Below, in pieces: positions 1-7,235 of a DNA stretch of 64,000 nt. Within the stretch, counting starts at the first letter, position 1. Each line of letters starts with the position of its first letter. The stretch comes from Aquabacterium humicola. Its GTDB lineage: Bacteria; Pseudomonadota; Gammaproteobacteria; Burkholderiales; Burkholderiaceae_C. The translations under genes were made by a program, and so were the position numbers. Where the stretch lies: positions 1-64,000 of the forward strand of contig NZ_JARGNB010000011.1 in the NCBI RefSeq assembly GCF_030167915.1, given 5' to 3'. A model generated the notes under the pieces. The model searched no databases. It was not told the origin of the DNA and was given only the letters and a program-made list of their open reading frames with translations.

Positions 1-184
1 AGCGGAGTCGGCCCCCCCGGGGCCGACCGCCGGACTCGGCCCGCTGTGCCCGCAGCCCGAGCCGCTCGGGCGCTCCGCTTTCGGAACGTCCAGCGGCTCG
101 ACATCGAATGACCGCAACGGGCCGAGACGCGTCAGTCGGCCGCAGTCGGGGCGCACGCCCATCTGCGCGCTGCCGCGGGCCACC
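1..184. other. window edge, no confident gene; one strong hairpin
   Basis: No recognisable gene is seen here. Positions 7-26 form a perfect inverted repeat, a 9-bp stem gtcggcccc/ggggccgac with a very short loop. A sensor kinase would be expected downstream of the response regulator at 185-895, that is, here and further left. A minus-strand frame is open from about position 160 to the window edge, but its composition (Arg/Gly/Pro/Ser) gives no family match that I recognise, so I do not call it. Confidence 0.4.
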
Positions 185-895
185 TCAACGCCCCGCCGCC
201 TCGGGCTCGAGCAGGTAGCCCAGCCCGCGCACGGTGCGGATCACGAGTCCCGATCCTTCGAGCTTGCGGCGCAGACGGTGGATGTAGACCTCGATCATCC
301 CGGGTGCGGCCGTCCCCTCGCCGGCGGCGCCGCCCCCCGTTCGATCAGCGGCGGCCCAGGCCGCGGTGATCTGCTCCTTCTGCACCACCTTGTTGCGCTG
401 GGACAGCAGCAGGTCCAGCAGTTCCCATTCGCGCGGCGACAGCTCCAGCAACTGGCCATCGATGCTGGCGCGGCGCGCGTCGCGGTCGAACGCGAGGCGG
501 CCCATGTCGGCGGGGGGTGTCGGCGCCGGTTGCGCGCGTGTGCGGCGCAGCAGCGCGCGCAGGCGCGCTTCGAGCTCGGGGAAATCGAAGGGCTTGGTCA
601 GGTAGTCGTCGGCGCCGGCGTTCAAGCCGGCGACGCGGTCGTCCAGCCCGTCCAGCGCGGTCAGCACCAGCACCGGCAGCGCGGGCTTGTCCTTGCGCAC
701 GTGCTTCAGCACCGTCAGCCCGTCGACCATCGGCAGCCCGATGTCCAGCACCGCGGCGTCGTAGTCGCGCTTCTGCATCAGGTACTCGGCGACCGCGCCG
801 TTCGGCGCGTGCTCCACACAAAAGCCGGCCTGCTGCAGCTGCGCGGTGAGCGCGTCCGCCAGGATGGCGTCGTCTTCGGCGAGCAGCAGGTTCAT
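185..895 (-). CDS. OmpR/QseB-family response regulator
   Basis: DNA-binding response regulator of 236 aa. Residues 1-115 are a receiver domain with the acidic pair D8/D9, the phospho-acceptor D51 (motif AVLDIGLP) and the conserved lysine in LTKPF. After a Pro/Ala linker, residues 130-233 are an OmpR-type winged helix ending in the usual VRGLGYLL wing. I chose the ATG at 895; a GTG two codons upstream is also in frame. The sensor kinase partner is not in the window and would lie to the left. The start region carries repeated CTTAAC/CTTGA elements (905-939) that resemble PmrA/QseB-type boxes, so autoregulation is plausible. The signal sensed cannot be told from sequence. Confidence 0.9.
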   Translation of the reverse strand: MNLLLAEDDAILADALTAQLQQAGFCVEHAPNGAVAEYLMQKRDYDAAVLDIGLPMVDGLTVLKHVRKDKPALPVLVLTALDGLDDRVAGLNAGADDYLTKPFDFPELEARLRALLRRTRAQPAPTPPADMGRLAFDRDARRASIDGQLLELSPREWELLDLLLSQRNKVVQKEQITAAWAAADRTGGGAAGEGTAAPGMIEVYIHRLRRKLEGSGLVIRTVRGLGYLLEPEAAGR

Positions 896-904
896 GGCCA
901 CCAG

Positions 905-939
905 CTTAACGCCTTGACGGTGGCTTAACGATCCTTGAA
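905..939 (-). promoter_or_regulatory. candidate response-regulator box (CTTAA/CTTGA repeats)
   Basis: Immediately upstream of the response regulator the plus strand reads CTTAAC (905-910), CTTGAC (913-918), CTTAAC (924-929) and CTTGAA (934-939). The pair at 924-938 is CTTAA-N5-CTTGA, one mismatch from the CTTAA-N5-CTTAA box used by PmrA/QseB-type regulators. Assignment as an autoregulatory site is inference. Confidence 0.35.
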
Positions 940-959
940 TACCCCGGTCGAAGCGAACC

Positions 960-3311
960 TCATTGGGGCCAGAGCGTGATGCTGGAGCGACCGACCGACC
1001 ACCATCGCGCGCCGTCGAAGCTGGTCAGCGTGGACGGGCGTCCGATCGGCGTCCAGGTGGCACCGTGGTCGGCAGACACCAGTTCGCCGTGGTCGCGCGC
1101 GTCGGCGGGCATCAGGTGCAGCGCGTCCCGCTCGCACCGCAAGCGCTGGATCACGGCCGGGACAACGATATGGCGCCAGGCCGACGCGGACGCCTCCCGG
1201 ATCCACAGTTCGCTGGCGCTCTCGCCGTACATCGCGGGGTCCTGCCGGCTGGCGTACAGCGCGCCATTGCACGACAGCGCTGCGCCCGTCCGTTTCACCG
1301 GTTCCGGCGCGGCCGTCCAGGTCCGTCCCTGATCGGCGCTCTGCCAGAGTTCGACCTTGCCGGTGAAGCAGCAGACAAGCTCCACGGTTTGCAGCGTCCA
1401 GTAGCTGGGCGTGCCGGCCACGGCATTCATCGAGCCGCTGATCGGCGGTGCATTGACGCGCACCCATTCGCGCCCGTCGCGGCTCGTGCGCAGGGCGCCG
1501 GTGCTGTCGCCGACGCCGAAACGATCGCCCAGCCAGCCAAGCGCCTGCCCGAACGTGTCACCGGCCAGCCGCAGACTCTCGGTCCAGGTCCGGCCGCCGT
1601 CGGTGCTGAGCAGCAGGCTGCGGCGCTCGTCGTTCTGCCAGCGCAGGATCGCCCCGCCGGGGGAGTGCACCCAGGCGGCCCGGCTGTCGGCGTCGGGCAC
1701 GCTCAGCCACTGCGCGCCGGCGTCGACGCTCATCTCCAGCGATCCCGGCCAGGACCCGCGCAGGCGCGTGTCGGCGCCGGCAGGCCGCCAGTCGCTGCCC
1801 GGCGTGATCGGCGCCTCGGCCCAGTGCTGCCCGTTGTCGTCCGATGCGAAGGGCGACTGATCGACCTCCGCATGCCGCACGACGAGCCGGGTGGGCGAGA
1901 CGCGGACCATGCGGTTGAACGGAATGTTCGCGAGAGGGCGCCATTGGGCCCCCTCCGCGCTCAGGGCCAGCGGCGCCTGGACGCCCGGAGAGGTCAGGCC
2001 GCGGGCCACCACCTCGCTGCTGCCGTTCAGCGGGAGCAGCATGGAGATCTGCCAATCGAGCGCGGGCGATTCCGTGCATTGCGTGCCGACGCAGGTGCGC
2101 ACGACATTCCAGTCGACCAGCGTGTAGGTGCGCGACGGCGGCTCGCCCGTCGGCCAGTCGACGGCACCGAACAGCTCCTGCGTCTCGCTCCACCCGATGC
2201 CGTCCGAGGTGACGAGCGTCGGCAGCGGCGTCTCGCAGGGGTGGCTGCAGCGACGCTTCAACCACAGCCGGCCGTCTGCGCTCAGGTCGAGGCCGAAGCC
2301 GACCGGCTGCGGAAGCCCGAGCGCCGACCCTTCGACCGCCAGTCCCCAGGTGCGGCCGTCGTCGACGCTGGCCCGCAGGCCGTCCGGGCCCAGTCCCCAC
2401 AGCCTGCCCTTGAAGCGCTGGGTGGCATATAGCAGCCGCGGCATCGGCTCCCAGGTCCGCGCGCCATCGCGGCTGGCGAAGGTGAGGTCGGTGCTCAGCG
2501 CGAACAGCGCCGCCGGGGTTCCTTGCAGCCAATAGAAGCGGCCGCGCACGGCCTGCGGTTCGACGGCGCCGACCCCCTGGACCGTGGGCAGGCCCAACGC
2601 AGCCCGGGCACTGCCGGCCGCCAGGGCTGCGCGGATGTCGGTGGGGCGGTCGCGGCGCGCCAACGCGTGCGACAACAGCGGTGCGCTGACGCCCTTGTTC
2701 GACAGGTCGTCCTGGAGTCGACCGTTGGCCAGCACCAGCGGGTCGGTGGCCACGGCGCCGGACACGGCAGTCGTGATCGGATGCGCCTCCGTGCCCAGCG
2801 TGGCGCCGCCGACGCTGGCGAGCAGGTCCGCATGCGCGGCGGCGATGGCCGGGGCCGAGAGGCGCCGCGCGAAGCCGGCATCCGCGTACAGGCTGCCGGT
2901 CGGTTGGCGCAGCGTCCGCGCAACGATCGCATCGCTGAGCGGCGTGACGTTGGCCGTGCCGGCGCCGGCGGCCGCCGACCACAACGTCCTGCCGTCCGAG
3001 GACTGGGCTTGCACGAGGCAAGGCAGTGCCGCGCCCGGCAACGTGAGCGCATAGCGGCCCTCTGTGGTCGAGATCGTGCTGCGTTCGCTGCCGTCGGCAC
3101 AGCTCAGCCGGATCGACGTCTGCGCCCACGCACTGCGCTCGCCCACCCAGCCACTGACGCTCACATCGGGCGCTGGCGGCGGCGGTGGGGGCGGGGCGTC
3201 GCCGCCGCCGCCGCCCCCGCAACCGGCCAGCGCGATCACGCCGCAGGCCAGCATCAGGGTTCCGCACCGGCGCAGCATCGCACCGGGCGTCGTATCCGGC
3301 ACATCGTTCAT
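960..3311 (-). CDS. Asp-box (BNR) repeat lipoprotein
   Basis: Predicted lipoprotein of 783 aa. The leader ends in a lipobox LAGC with the lipidated Cys at 31, followed by a Gly run and a Pro run that look like a flexible tether. The mature protein holds at least six Asp-box motifs of the S/T-x-D-x-G-x-T-W type (DGARTW, DDGRTW, DGGRTW, DQGRTW, DHGATW and variants), the signature of sialidase/sortilin/Ycf48-like beta-propellers. No sialidase catalytic residues can be assigned, so it is more likely a binding or assembly propeller at the envelope. The ATG at 3311 is preceded by AGGGAG at good spacing, which favours it over an upstream in-frame start at 3395. It is divergent from the DUF815 ATPase gene. 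Confidence 0.8.
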   Translation of the reverse strand: MNDVPDTTPGAMLRRCGTLMLACGVIALAGCGGGGGGDAPPPPPPPAPDVSVSGWVGERSAWAQTSIRLSCADGSERSTISTTEGRYALTLPGAALPCLVQAQSSDGRTLWSAAAGAGTANVTPLSDAIVARTLRQPTGSLYADAGFARRLSAPAIAAAHADLLASVGGATLGTEAHPITTAVSGAVATDPLVLANGRLQDDLSNKGVSAPLLSHALARRDRPTDIRAALAAGSARAALGLPTVQGVGAVEPQAVRGRFYWLQGTPAALFALSTDLTFASRDGARTWEPMPRLLYATQRFKGRLWGLGPDGLRASVDDGRTWGLAVEGSALGLPQPVGFGLDLSADGRLWLKRRCSHPCETPLPTLVTSDGIGWSETQELFGAVDWPTGEPPSRTYTLVDWNVVRTCVGTQCTESPALDWQISMLLPLNGSSEVVARGLTSPGVQAPLALSAEGAQWRPLANIPFNRMVRVSPTRLVVRHAEVDQSPFASDDNGQHWAEAPITPGSDWRPAGADTRLRGSWPGSLEMSVDAGAQWLSVPDADSRAAWVHSPGGAILRWQNDERRSLLLSTDGGRTWTESLRLAGDTFGQALGWLGDRFGVGDSTGALRTSRDGREWVRVNAPPISGSMNAVAGTPSYWTLQTVELVCCFTGKVELWQSADQGRTWTAAPEPVKRTGAALSCNGALYASRQDPAMYGESASELWIREASASAWRHIVVPAVIQRLRCERDALHLMPADARDHGELVSADHGATWTPIGRPSTLTSFDGARWWSVGRSSITLWPQ

Positions 3312-3424
3312 CGTTCGCTCCCTGGGGTCGGTCTTCTGTTCTGAAGAGCGCGCAGTATCGGCTTCGCGCCGGCGACGGCCTGTGACCGGCGTCACCGCCG
3401 CCCGGCCCGACCGGTGACGGCTCG

Positions 3425-3439
3425 TACACTTTCCCGATG
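3425..3439 (+). promoter_or_regulatory. -10-like TACACT six bases before the ATG of the DUF815 gene
   Basis: TACACT at 3425-3430 is followed by six bases and then the ATG at 3437. No Shine-Dalgarno sequence fits between, so transcription starting at or next to the ATG (a leaderless message) is a reasonable reading. No clear -35 element is visible. The same spacing occurs before hisI. Confidence 0.35.
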
Positions 3440-4378
3440 AGCCCGTCCTCCCTCGACAGCCTGGTGCAGCGCGCCGAGCACCTGCTGACCCGCCTCGAAG
3501 CCGTCCTGCCGCATCCGCTCGCCGCGCCCGACTGGTCGGCGTCGATCGCCTTCCGCTACCGCAAGCGCGGCGCCTCGGGCTGGCTGCAGCCGGTGGCCAA
3601 CGTCGCGCGCATCGCGTTGGCCGACCTGAAGGAGGTCGACGGGCAGAAGGAGCGGCTGGTGCGCAATACCGCGCAGTTCGTCGCCGGGCAGCCGGCGAAC
3701 AACGTGCTGCTGACCGGGGCGCGCGGCACGGGCAAGAGCTCGCTGATCAAGGCCTGCCTGAACGAGTACGCGCCCCAGGGGCTGCGGCTGATCGAGGTGG
3801 ACAAGGCCGACCTGATCGACCTGCCGGACCTGGTGGACCTGGTCGCCGGCCGTGACGAGCGTTTCGTCATCTTCTGCGACGACCTGAGCTTCGACGAGGG
3901 CGAGGCGGGCTACAAGGCGCTGAAGTCGATCCTCGACGGCTCGATCTCCGCAGCCGGCGACAACGTGCTGGTCTACGCGACCAGCAACCGCCGTCACCTG
4001 CTGCCCGAGTACATGAAGGAGAACCTCACCTACACCCACACCGACGACGGCGAGGTGCATCCGGGCGAGGTGGTCGAGGAGAAGATCTCGCTGTCCGAGC
4101 GCTTCGGGCTGTGGATCAGCTTCTACCCGTTCAGCCAGCCCGAATACCTGGTGATCGTCGCGCAATGGCTGCGTCATTTCGGCGTCAGCGAACCGGCGAT
4201 CGCCTCGGCGAAGCAGCCCTCGCTGGTGTGGGCACTGGAGCGCGGCTCGCGATCGGGGCGCGTGGCCTACCAGTTCGCGCGCGACTGGGCGGGGCGGGAC
4301 CACAGCGGCGACGACGCCCCGGCGCCGGCAGCGCGTGACGAGGACGACGCGGCACCCGAGGGACTCGACCGTGTCTGA
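3437..4378 (+). CDS. DUF815-family AAA-type ATPase
   Basis: 313-aa P-loop ATPase. The Walker A motif GARGTGKSS lies at about residues 94-102 and a Walker B-like stretch FVIFCDDLSF follows some 45 residues later. The tail from about residue 285 is acidic and low in complexity. The layout matches the DUF815 family, AAA ATPases of unknown cellular role common in proteobacteria. It overlaps the downstream Nudix gene, which implies translational coupling. There is no Shine-Dalgarno sequence in front of the ATG. Confidence 0.85.
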   Translation: MSPSSLDSLVQRAEHLLTRLEAVLPHPLAAPDWSASIAFRYRKRGASGWLQPVANVARIALADLKEVDGQKERLVRNTAQFVAGQPANNVLLTGARGTGKSSLIKACLNEYAPQGLRLIEVDKADLIDLPDLVDLVAGRDERFVIFCDDLSFDEGEAGYKALKSILDGSISAAGDNVLVYATSNRRHLLPEYMKENLTYTHTDDGEVHPGEVVEEKISLSERFGLWISFYPFSQPEYLVIVAQWLRHFGVSEPAIASAKQPSLVWALERGSRSGRVAYQFARDWAGRDHSGDDAPAPAARDEDDAAPEGLDRV

Positions 4379-4886
4379 TCCGGTGCGGGCGGCCACCGTC
4401 GCCGACGGCTCGGACGATGCCGAGACCGCCGCGCGCCGCGCATCGCGCGCGCTGGTCGACGTCGCGGTCGGCGTGCTCGTCGAACGCGACGACACCGGCG
4501 GCGAAGGCCGCTTCCTGCTGACCTCGCGCCCCGAGGGCAAGGTCTACGCCGGCTACTGGGAATTCCCCGGCGGCAAGTTCGAGCCGGGCGAGACGGTGGA
4601 CGAGGCGCTCCGGCGCGAGCTGCACGAGGAGCTCGGCATCGTCGTCGACGACGTGTTCCCGTGGCGCGAGGAGATCGTCGACTACCCGCACGCGCTGGTG
4701 CGGCTGCACTTCTGCAAGGTCTTCCACTGGCACGGCGACTTCGAGATGCGCGAGGGCCAGCAGATGGCCTGGTGCACGCTGCCGGTGAACGTGCAGCCGG
4801 TGCTGCCGGGCACCTTCCCGGTGCTGCGCTGGTTCGCCGCCGAGCGCGGCCACGACGGCGCGCTGGACGTCGCCGGCAACGCCTGA
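4371..4886 (+). CDS. mutT: MutT-like Nudix hydrolase (8-oxo-dGTP diphosphatase family)
   Basis: Nudix hydrolase of 171 aa from the GTG at 4371. The full Nudix box (GGKFEPGETVDEALRRELHEELGI split here as GGKFEPGE at its start and RELHEELGI at its end) fits GX5EX7REUXEEXGU. MutT enzymes hydrolyse 8-oxo-dGTP and prevent transversions. The GTG overlaps the ATPase stop codon and is preceded by GAGGG (4357-4361); an ATG at 4335 is also in frame but would add 12 residues inside the upstream gene. The core family is clear; mutT itself is the most likely assignment because of the WEFPGGK context. Confidence 0.85.
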   Translation: MSDPVRAATVADGSDDAETAARRASRALVDVAVGVLVERDDTGGEGRFLLTSRPEGKVYAGYWEFPGGKFEPGETVDEALRRELHEELGIVVDDVFPWREEIVDYPHALVRLHFCKVFHWHGDFEMREGQQMAWCTLPVNVQPVLPGTFPVLRWFAAERGHDGALDVAGNA

Positions 4887-4928
4887 GCCGGTCACTGGAC
4901 TGACTTCGACAGGACCTTCCTGCCGCAC

Positions 4929-4967
4929 TTGACGGCGCATCCCGTTGGCTATTAGAGTGATATCACT
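4929..4967 (+). promoter_or_regulatory. promoter with 12-bp operator-like palindrome ahead of the SPFH/RHH operon
   Basis: TTGACG (4929-4934) and TTAGAG (4952-4957) sit 17 bp apart as -35/-10 candidates. The perfect palindrome AGTGATATCACT (4956-4967) overlaps the end of the -10 and the expected start point. A ribbon-helix-helix protein is encoded third in this operon, and autorepression at such a site is typical of that family. This link is inference. Confidence 0.45.
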
Positions 4968-4991
4968 TTGAAAGCAGCGAGGAAACAGACC

Positions 4992-5888
4992 ATGGCCAGG
5001 CAGGCAGCGCAGGAATCCGGGGCCCGATCGCAGAACGGCTTTCTCAACATCGCGCTCGGGCTGCTGGCGGTGGCCGCGGGCATCTGGCTGGTCGCGGCGC
5101 GGCCGGCACCGAGCTCGGTGGGCATCGCGGTGCTGCTGTTCCTGGCCGCCGCGTGGTGCTGGGCCGGGCTGTACATGCTGCAGCCGAACCAGGCGGCGCT
5201 GCTGATGTTCTTCGGCAGCTACCGCGGCACCGACCGCTCGGAAGGCCTGCGCTGGGCCAACCCGTTCTATTCGAAGACCAAGCTGAGCGTGCGCGCGCGC
5301 AACTTCAACAGCGAGAAGCTGAAGGTCAACGACCTGCGCGGCAACCCGATCGAGATTGCCGCGGCCATCGTCTGGCGCATCGACGACACCGCGCGCGCGG
5401 TCTTCGATGTCGAGGACTATGAAGGTTATGTGCTGACGCAGGCCGAGGCCGCGGTGCGCCACCTGGCCTCGCGCTATGCCTACGACAACCTGCAGGTCGA
5501 CGAACATGGCGAGGCGCTGGCCGCCGAGATCACGCTGCGTTCGGCGACCGACGAGGTCAGCGCCGCGCTGCGCAACGAGCTGGGCGAACGCTTCGCGCAG
5601 GCCGGCATCGTGGTGGTCGACGCGAAGCTGACGCACCTGGCCTATGCGCCGGAGATCGCCGGCACCATGCTGCGGCGGCAGCAGGCGGAAGCCGTCGTTG
5701 CCGCGCGGACCAAGATCGTGCAGGGCGCGGTCGAGATGGTCGAGCACGCGCTGAAGGGGCTGGAGAGCCGGGGCCTCGTCTCGCTCGACGACGAGCGCAA
5801 GGCGGCGATGGTCAGCAACCTGCTGGTCGTGCTGTGCTCGGACCACGACGCGACGCCGGTCGTCAACACCGGCACCCTGTACAACTGA
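4992..5888 (+). CDS. SPFH/Band 7 domain membrane protein
   Basis: 298-aa member of the SPFH (stomatin/prohibitin/flotillin/HflK-C) superfamily. Residues from about 16 to 70 contain two adjacent hydrophobic segments, followed by the entry motif [16 protein letters not shown] and a canonical SPFH fold that contains [22 protein letters not shown]. The C-terminal third is helical with charged residues and is likely to oligomerise. The ATG at 4992 has GAGGA at proper spacing; a TTG at 4968 lies inside the operator palindrome and is unlikely. It heads a compact run with a small membrane protein and a ribbon-helix-helix regulator. The function of this SPFH subgroup is not established. Confidence 0.85.
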   Translation: MARQAAQESGARSQNGFLNIALGLLAVAAGIWLVAARPAPSSVGIAVLLFLAAAWCWAGLYMLQPNQAALLMFFGSYRGTDRSEGLRWANPFYSKTKLSVRARNFNSEKLKVNDLRGNPIEIAAAIVWRIDDTARAVFDVEDYEGYVLTQAEAAVRHLASRYAYDNLQVDEHGEALAAEITLRSATDEVSAALRNELGERFAQAGIVVVDAKLTHLAYAPEIAGTMLRRQQAEAVVAARTKIVQGAVEMVEHALKGLESRGLVSLDDERKAAMVSNLLVVLCSDHDATPVVNTGTLYN

Positions 5889-5924
5889 GGTCGTCGGTTC
5901 GGTGTTTTCGACAGGGAGGTCGAC

Positions 5925-6134
5925 ATGGCGCTTCGTCCCCTGCTGCTGATCTTCTGCGTGCTGCTGCTGGTGCTGGCCGGCGTGCTGGCCTGGCGGGGCG
6001 AGCGCGCGCTGGCGGGCTGGCTCGGCAGCGGGGCAGGGCTCGCGCTGCTGATCGTCGCCGCCTTCGGCCGCCGCGGCCTCAATGCCGACCTGCCGCCGGA
6101 AGCGAAGGCGCGCTGGCGCTCGCTGGACCTGTAG
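5925..6134 (+). CDS. small two-helix membrane protein
   Basis: 69-aa hypothetical protein with two hydrophobic segments (about residues 5-22 and 30-47) joined by a charged turn RGERALAG, and a basic tail. An excellent AGGGAGG Shine-Dalgarno precedes the ATG. Its position between the SPFH gene and the RHH gene suggests it works with the SPFH protein in the membrane. No family recognised. Confidence 0.7.
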   Translation: MALRPLLLIFCVLLLVLAGVLAWRGERALAGWLGSGAGLALLIVAAFGRRGLNADLPPEAKARWRSLDL

Positions 6135-6150
6135 ACGCCGCGATCCGCCG

Positions 6151-6363
6151 ATGGCCAGCCCGGGCAAGAAGTCCTTCCTGCTGCGCATCGATCCGGCGCT
6201 GTGGGCCGAGATCGAGCGCCTCGCCGCCGGCGAGCTGCGCAGCGCCAACGCGCAGGTCGAATACCTGCTGCGCGAGGCGCTGCGGGCGCGGCTCGGCGAC
6301 AAGTCCTCGTCTGCGCTGGGTGAAAACACGACGGCGATACTGCGCCGCACGAAGAACCCATGA
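6151..6363 (+). CDS. ribbon-helix-helix (Arc/CopG-like) DNA-binding protein
   Basis: 70-aa protein. The N-terminal stretch [19 protein letters not shown] followed by [14 protein letters not shown] matches the beta-strand/helix/helix of Arc/CopG-type repressors, with the strand residues S-F-L-L-R expected to read DNA as a dimer. The 3' end overlaps the next start region (ATGA at 6360). It is probably the autoregulator of this operon, acting at the palindrome at 4956-4967. No partner toxin gene of a known family is adjacent, so I would not call this an antitoxin. Confidence 0.75.
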   Translation: MASPGKKSFLLRIDPALWAEIERLAAGELRSANAQVEYLLREALRARLGDKSSSALGENTTAILRRTKNP

Positions 6364-6371
6364 GGAGAGCC

Positions 6372-7175
6372 ATGAGCAACAGCACCCCGCAGGACACCCC
6401 GCAGGACCAGGCCGGCCGCTTCCGCGCGCTGCACCAGGGCCCCGTCTTCGTCGTTCCGAATCCCTGGGACGCCGGCTCGGCGAAGGCGCTCGAGAAGATC
6501 GGCTTCCACGCGCTCGCCACGTCCAGCGGCAATGCCGCGATGGTGCTGGGCCGCCGCGACGGCCAGATCACCCGCGACGAATCGCTGGCCCATGCGAAGG
6601 CGATCGTCGAGGCGGTGGACATCCCGGTGGCCGCCGACCTGGAGAACGGCTTCGGTGCCGACCCGGCGCATGTCGCCGAGACGATCCGGCTCGCCGCGGG
6701 CGTCGGCCTCGCGGGCGGTTCGATCGAAGACGCTAGCGGCGATCCGGAGCGGCCACTGTATTCGTTCGAGCACGCGGTCGAGCGCATCGCCGCCGCCGCG
6801 CAGGCCGCACGCGCGCTGCCGGCGCCCTTCGTGCTGACCGCGCGCTGCGAGAACTTCCTGCGCGGCAATCCCGACCTCGACGACACCATCCGCCGCCTGC
6901 AGGCCTTTGCAGCGGCCGGCGCCGACGTGCTGTTCGCGCCCGGCCTGCCGACGCTGGACGCGGTGCGCACGGTGTGCACCGCGCTGGAGGGCAAGCCGGT
7001 CAACTTCATGGTCGGCATCAAGGGCAAATCCTTCAGCGTCGCGGAGCTCGAAGCCGCCGGCGTGCGCCGCATCAGCCTGGCCACCTCGCTGTACCGCGCG
7101 GCGATGTCGGGCTTCCAGCGCGCGGCGCGCGAGGTGTTCGACGCGGGCACGTTCTCTTACCTCGATACCCTCTAG
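6372..7175 (+). CDS. isocitrate lyase/PEP mutase superfamily protein
   Basis: 267-aa alpha/beta-barrel enzyme of the PEP mutase/isocitrate lyase superfamily. Diagnostic segments are [14 protein letters not shown] near the start, the strand-end acids in [13 protein letters not shown] and [10 protein letters not shown] that bind Mg2+, and [10 protein letters not shown]. Members carry out C-C or P-C bond chemistry on alpha-keto acids (2-methylisocitrate lyase, oxaloacetate decarboxylase, phosphonopyruvate hydrolase). The exact substrate is not clear: the lyase-type KKCGH loop is absent. The ATG at 6372 follows GAGGAGA; an overlapping ATG at 6360 is also possible. Closely follows the RHH gene and may be cotranscribed. 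Confidence 0.8.
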   Translation: MSNSTPQDTPQDQAGRFRALHQGPVFVVPNPWDAGSAKALEKIGFHALATSSGNAAMVLGRRDGQITRDESLAHAKAIVEAVDIPVAADLENGFGADPAHVAETIRLAAGVGLAGGSIEDASGDPERPLYSFEHAVERIAAAAQAARALPAPFVLTARCENFLRGNPDLDDTIRRLQAFAAAGADVLFAPGLPTLDAVRTVCTALEGKPVNFMVGIKGKSFSVAELEAAGVRRISLATSLYRAAMSGFQRAAREVFDAGTFSYLDTL

Positions 7176-7235
7176 TCACAGCCTGCAAACGGGCACGGCA
7201 GTTGCCGGTGGCGGTTCCGATTCCAGGGGCCGCCC

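Noticed and set aside
13-160. Minus-strand open frame running off the left edge, possibly a sensor kinase start
   Set aside because: The sequence lacks a hydrophobic N-terminal helix and shows no kinase features in the visible part.
6151-6363. Ribbon-helix-helix gene as the antitoxin of a toxin-antitoxin pair
   Set aside because: The neighbours are a membrane SPFH operon and a PEP-mutase-family enzyme; no toxin family is present.
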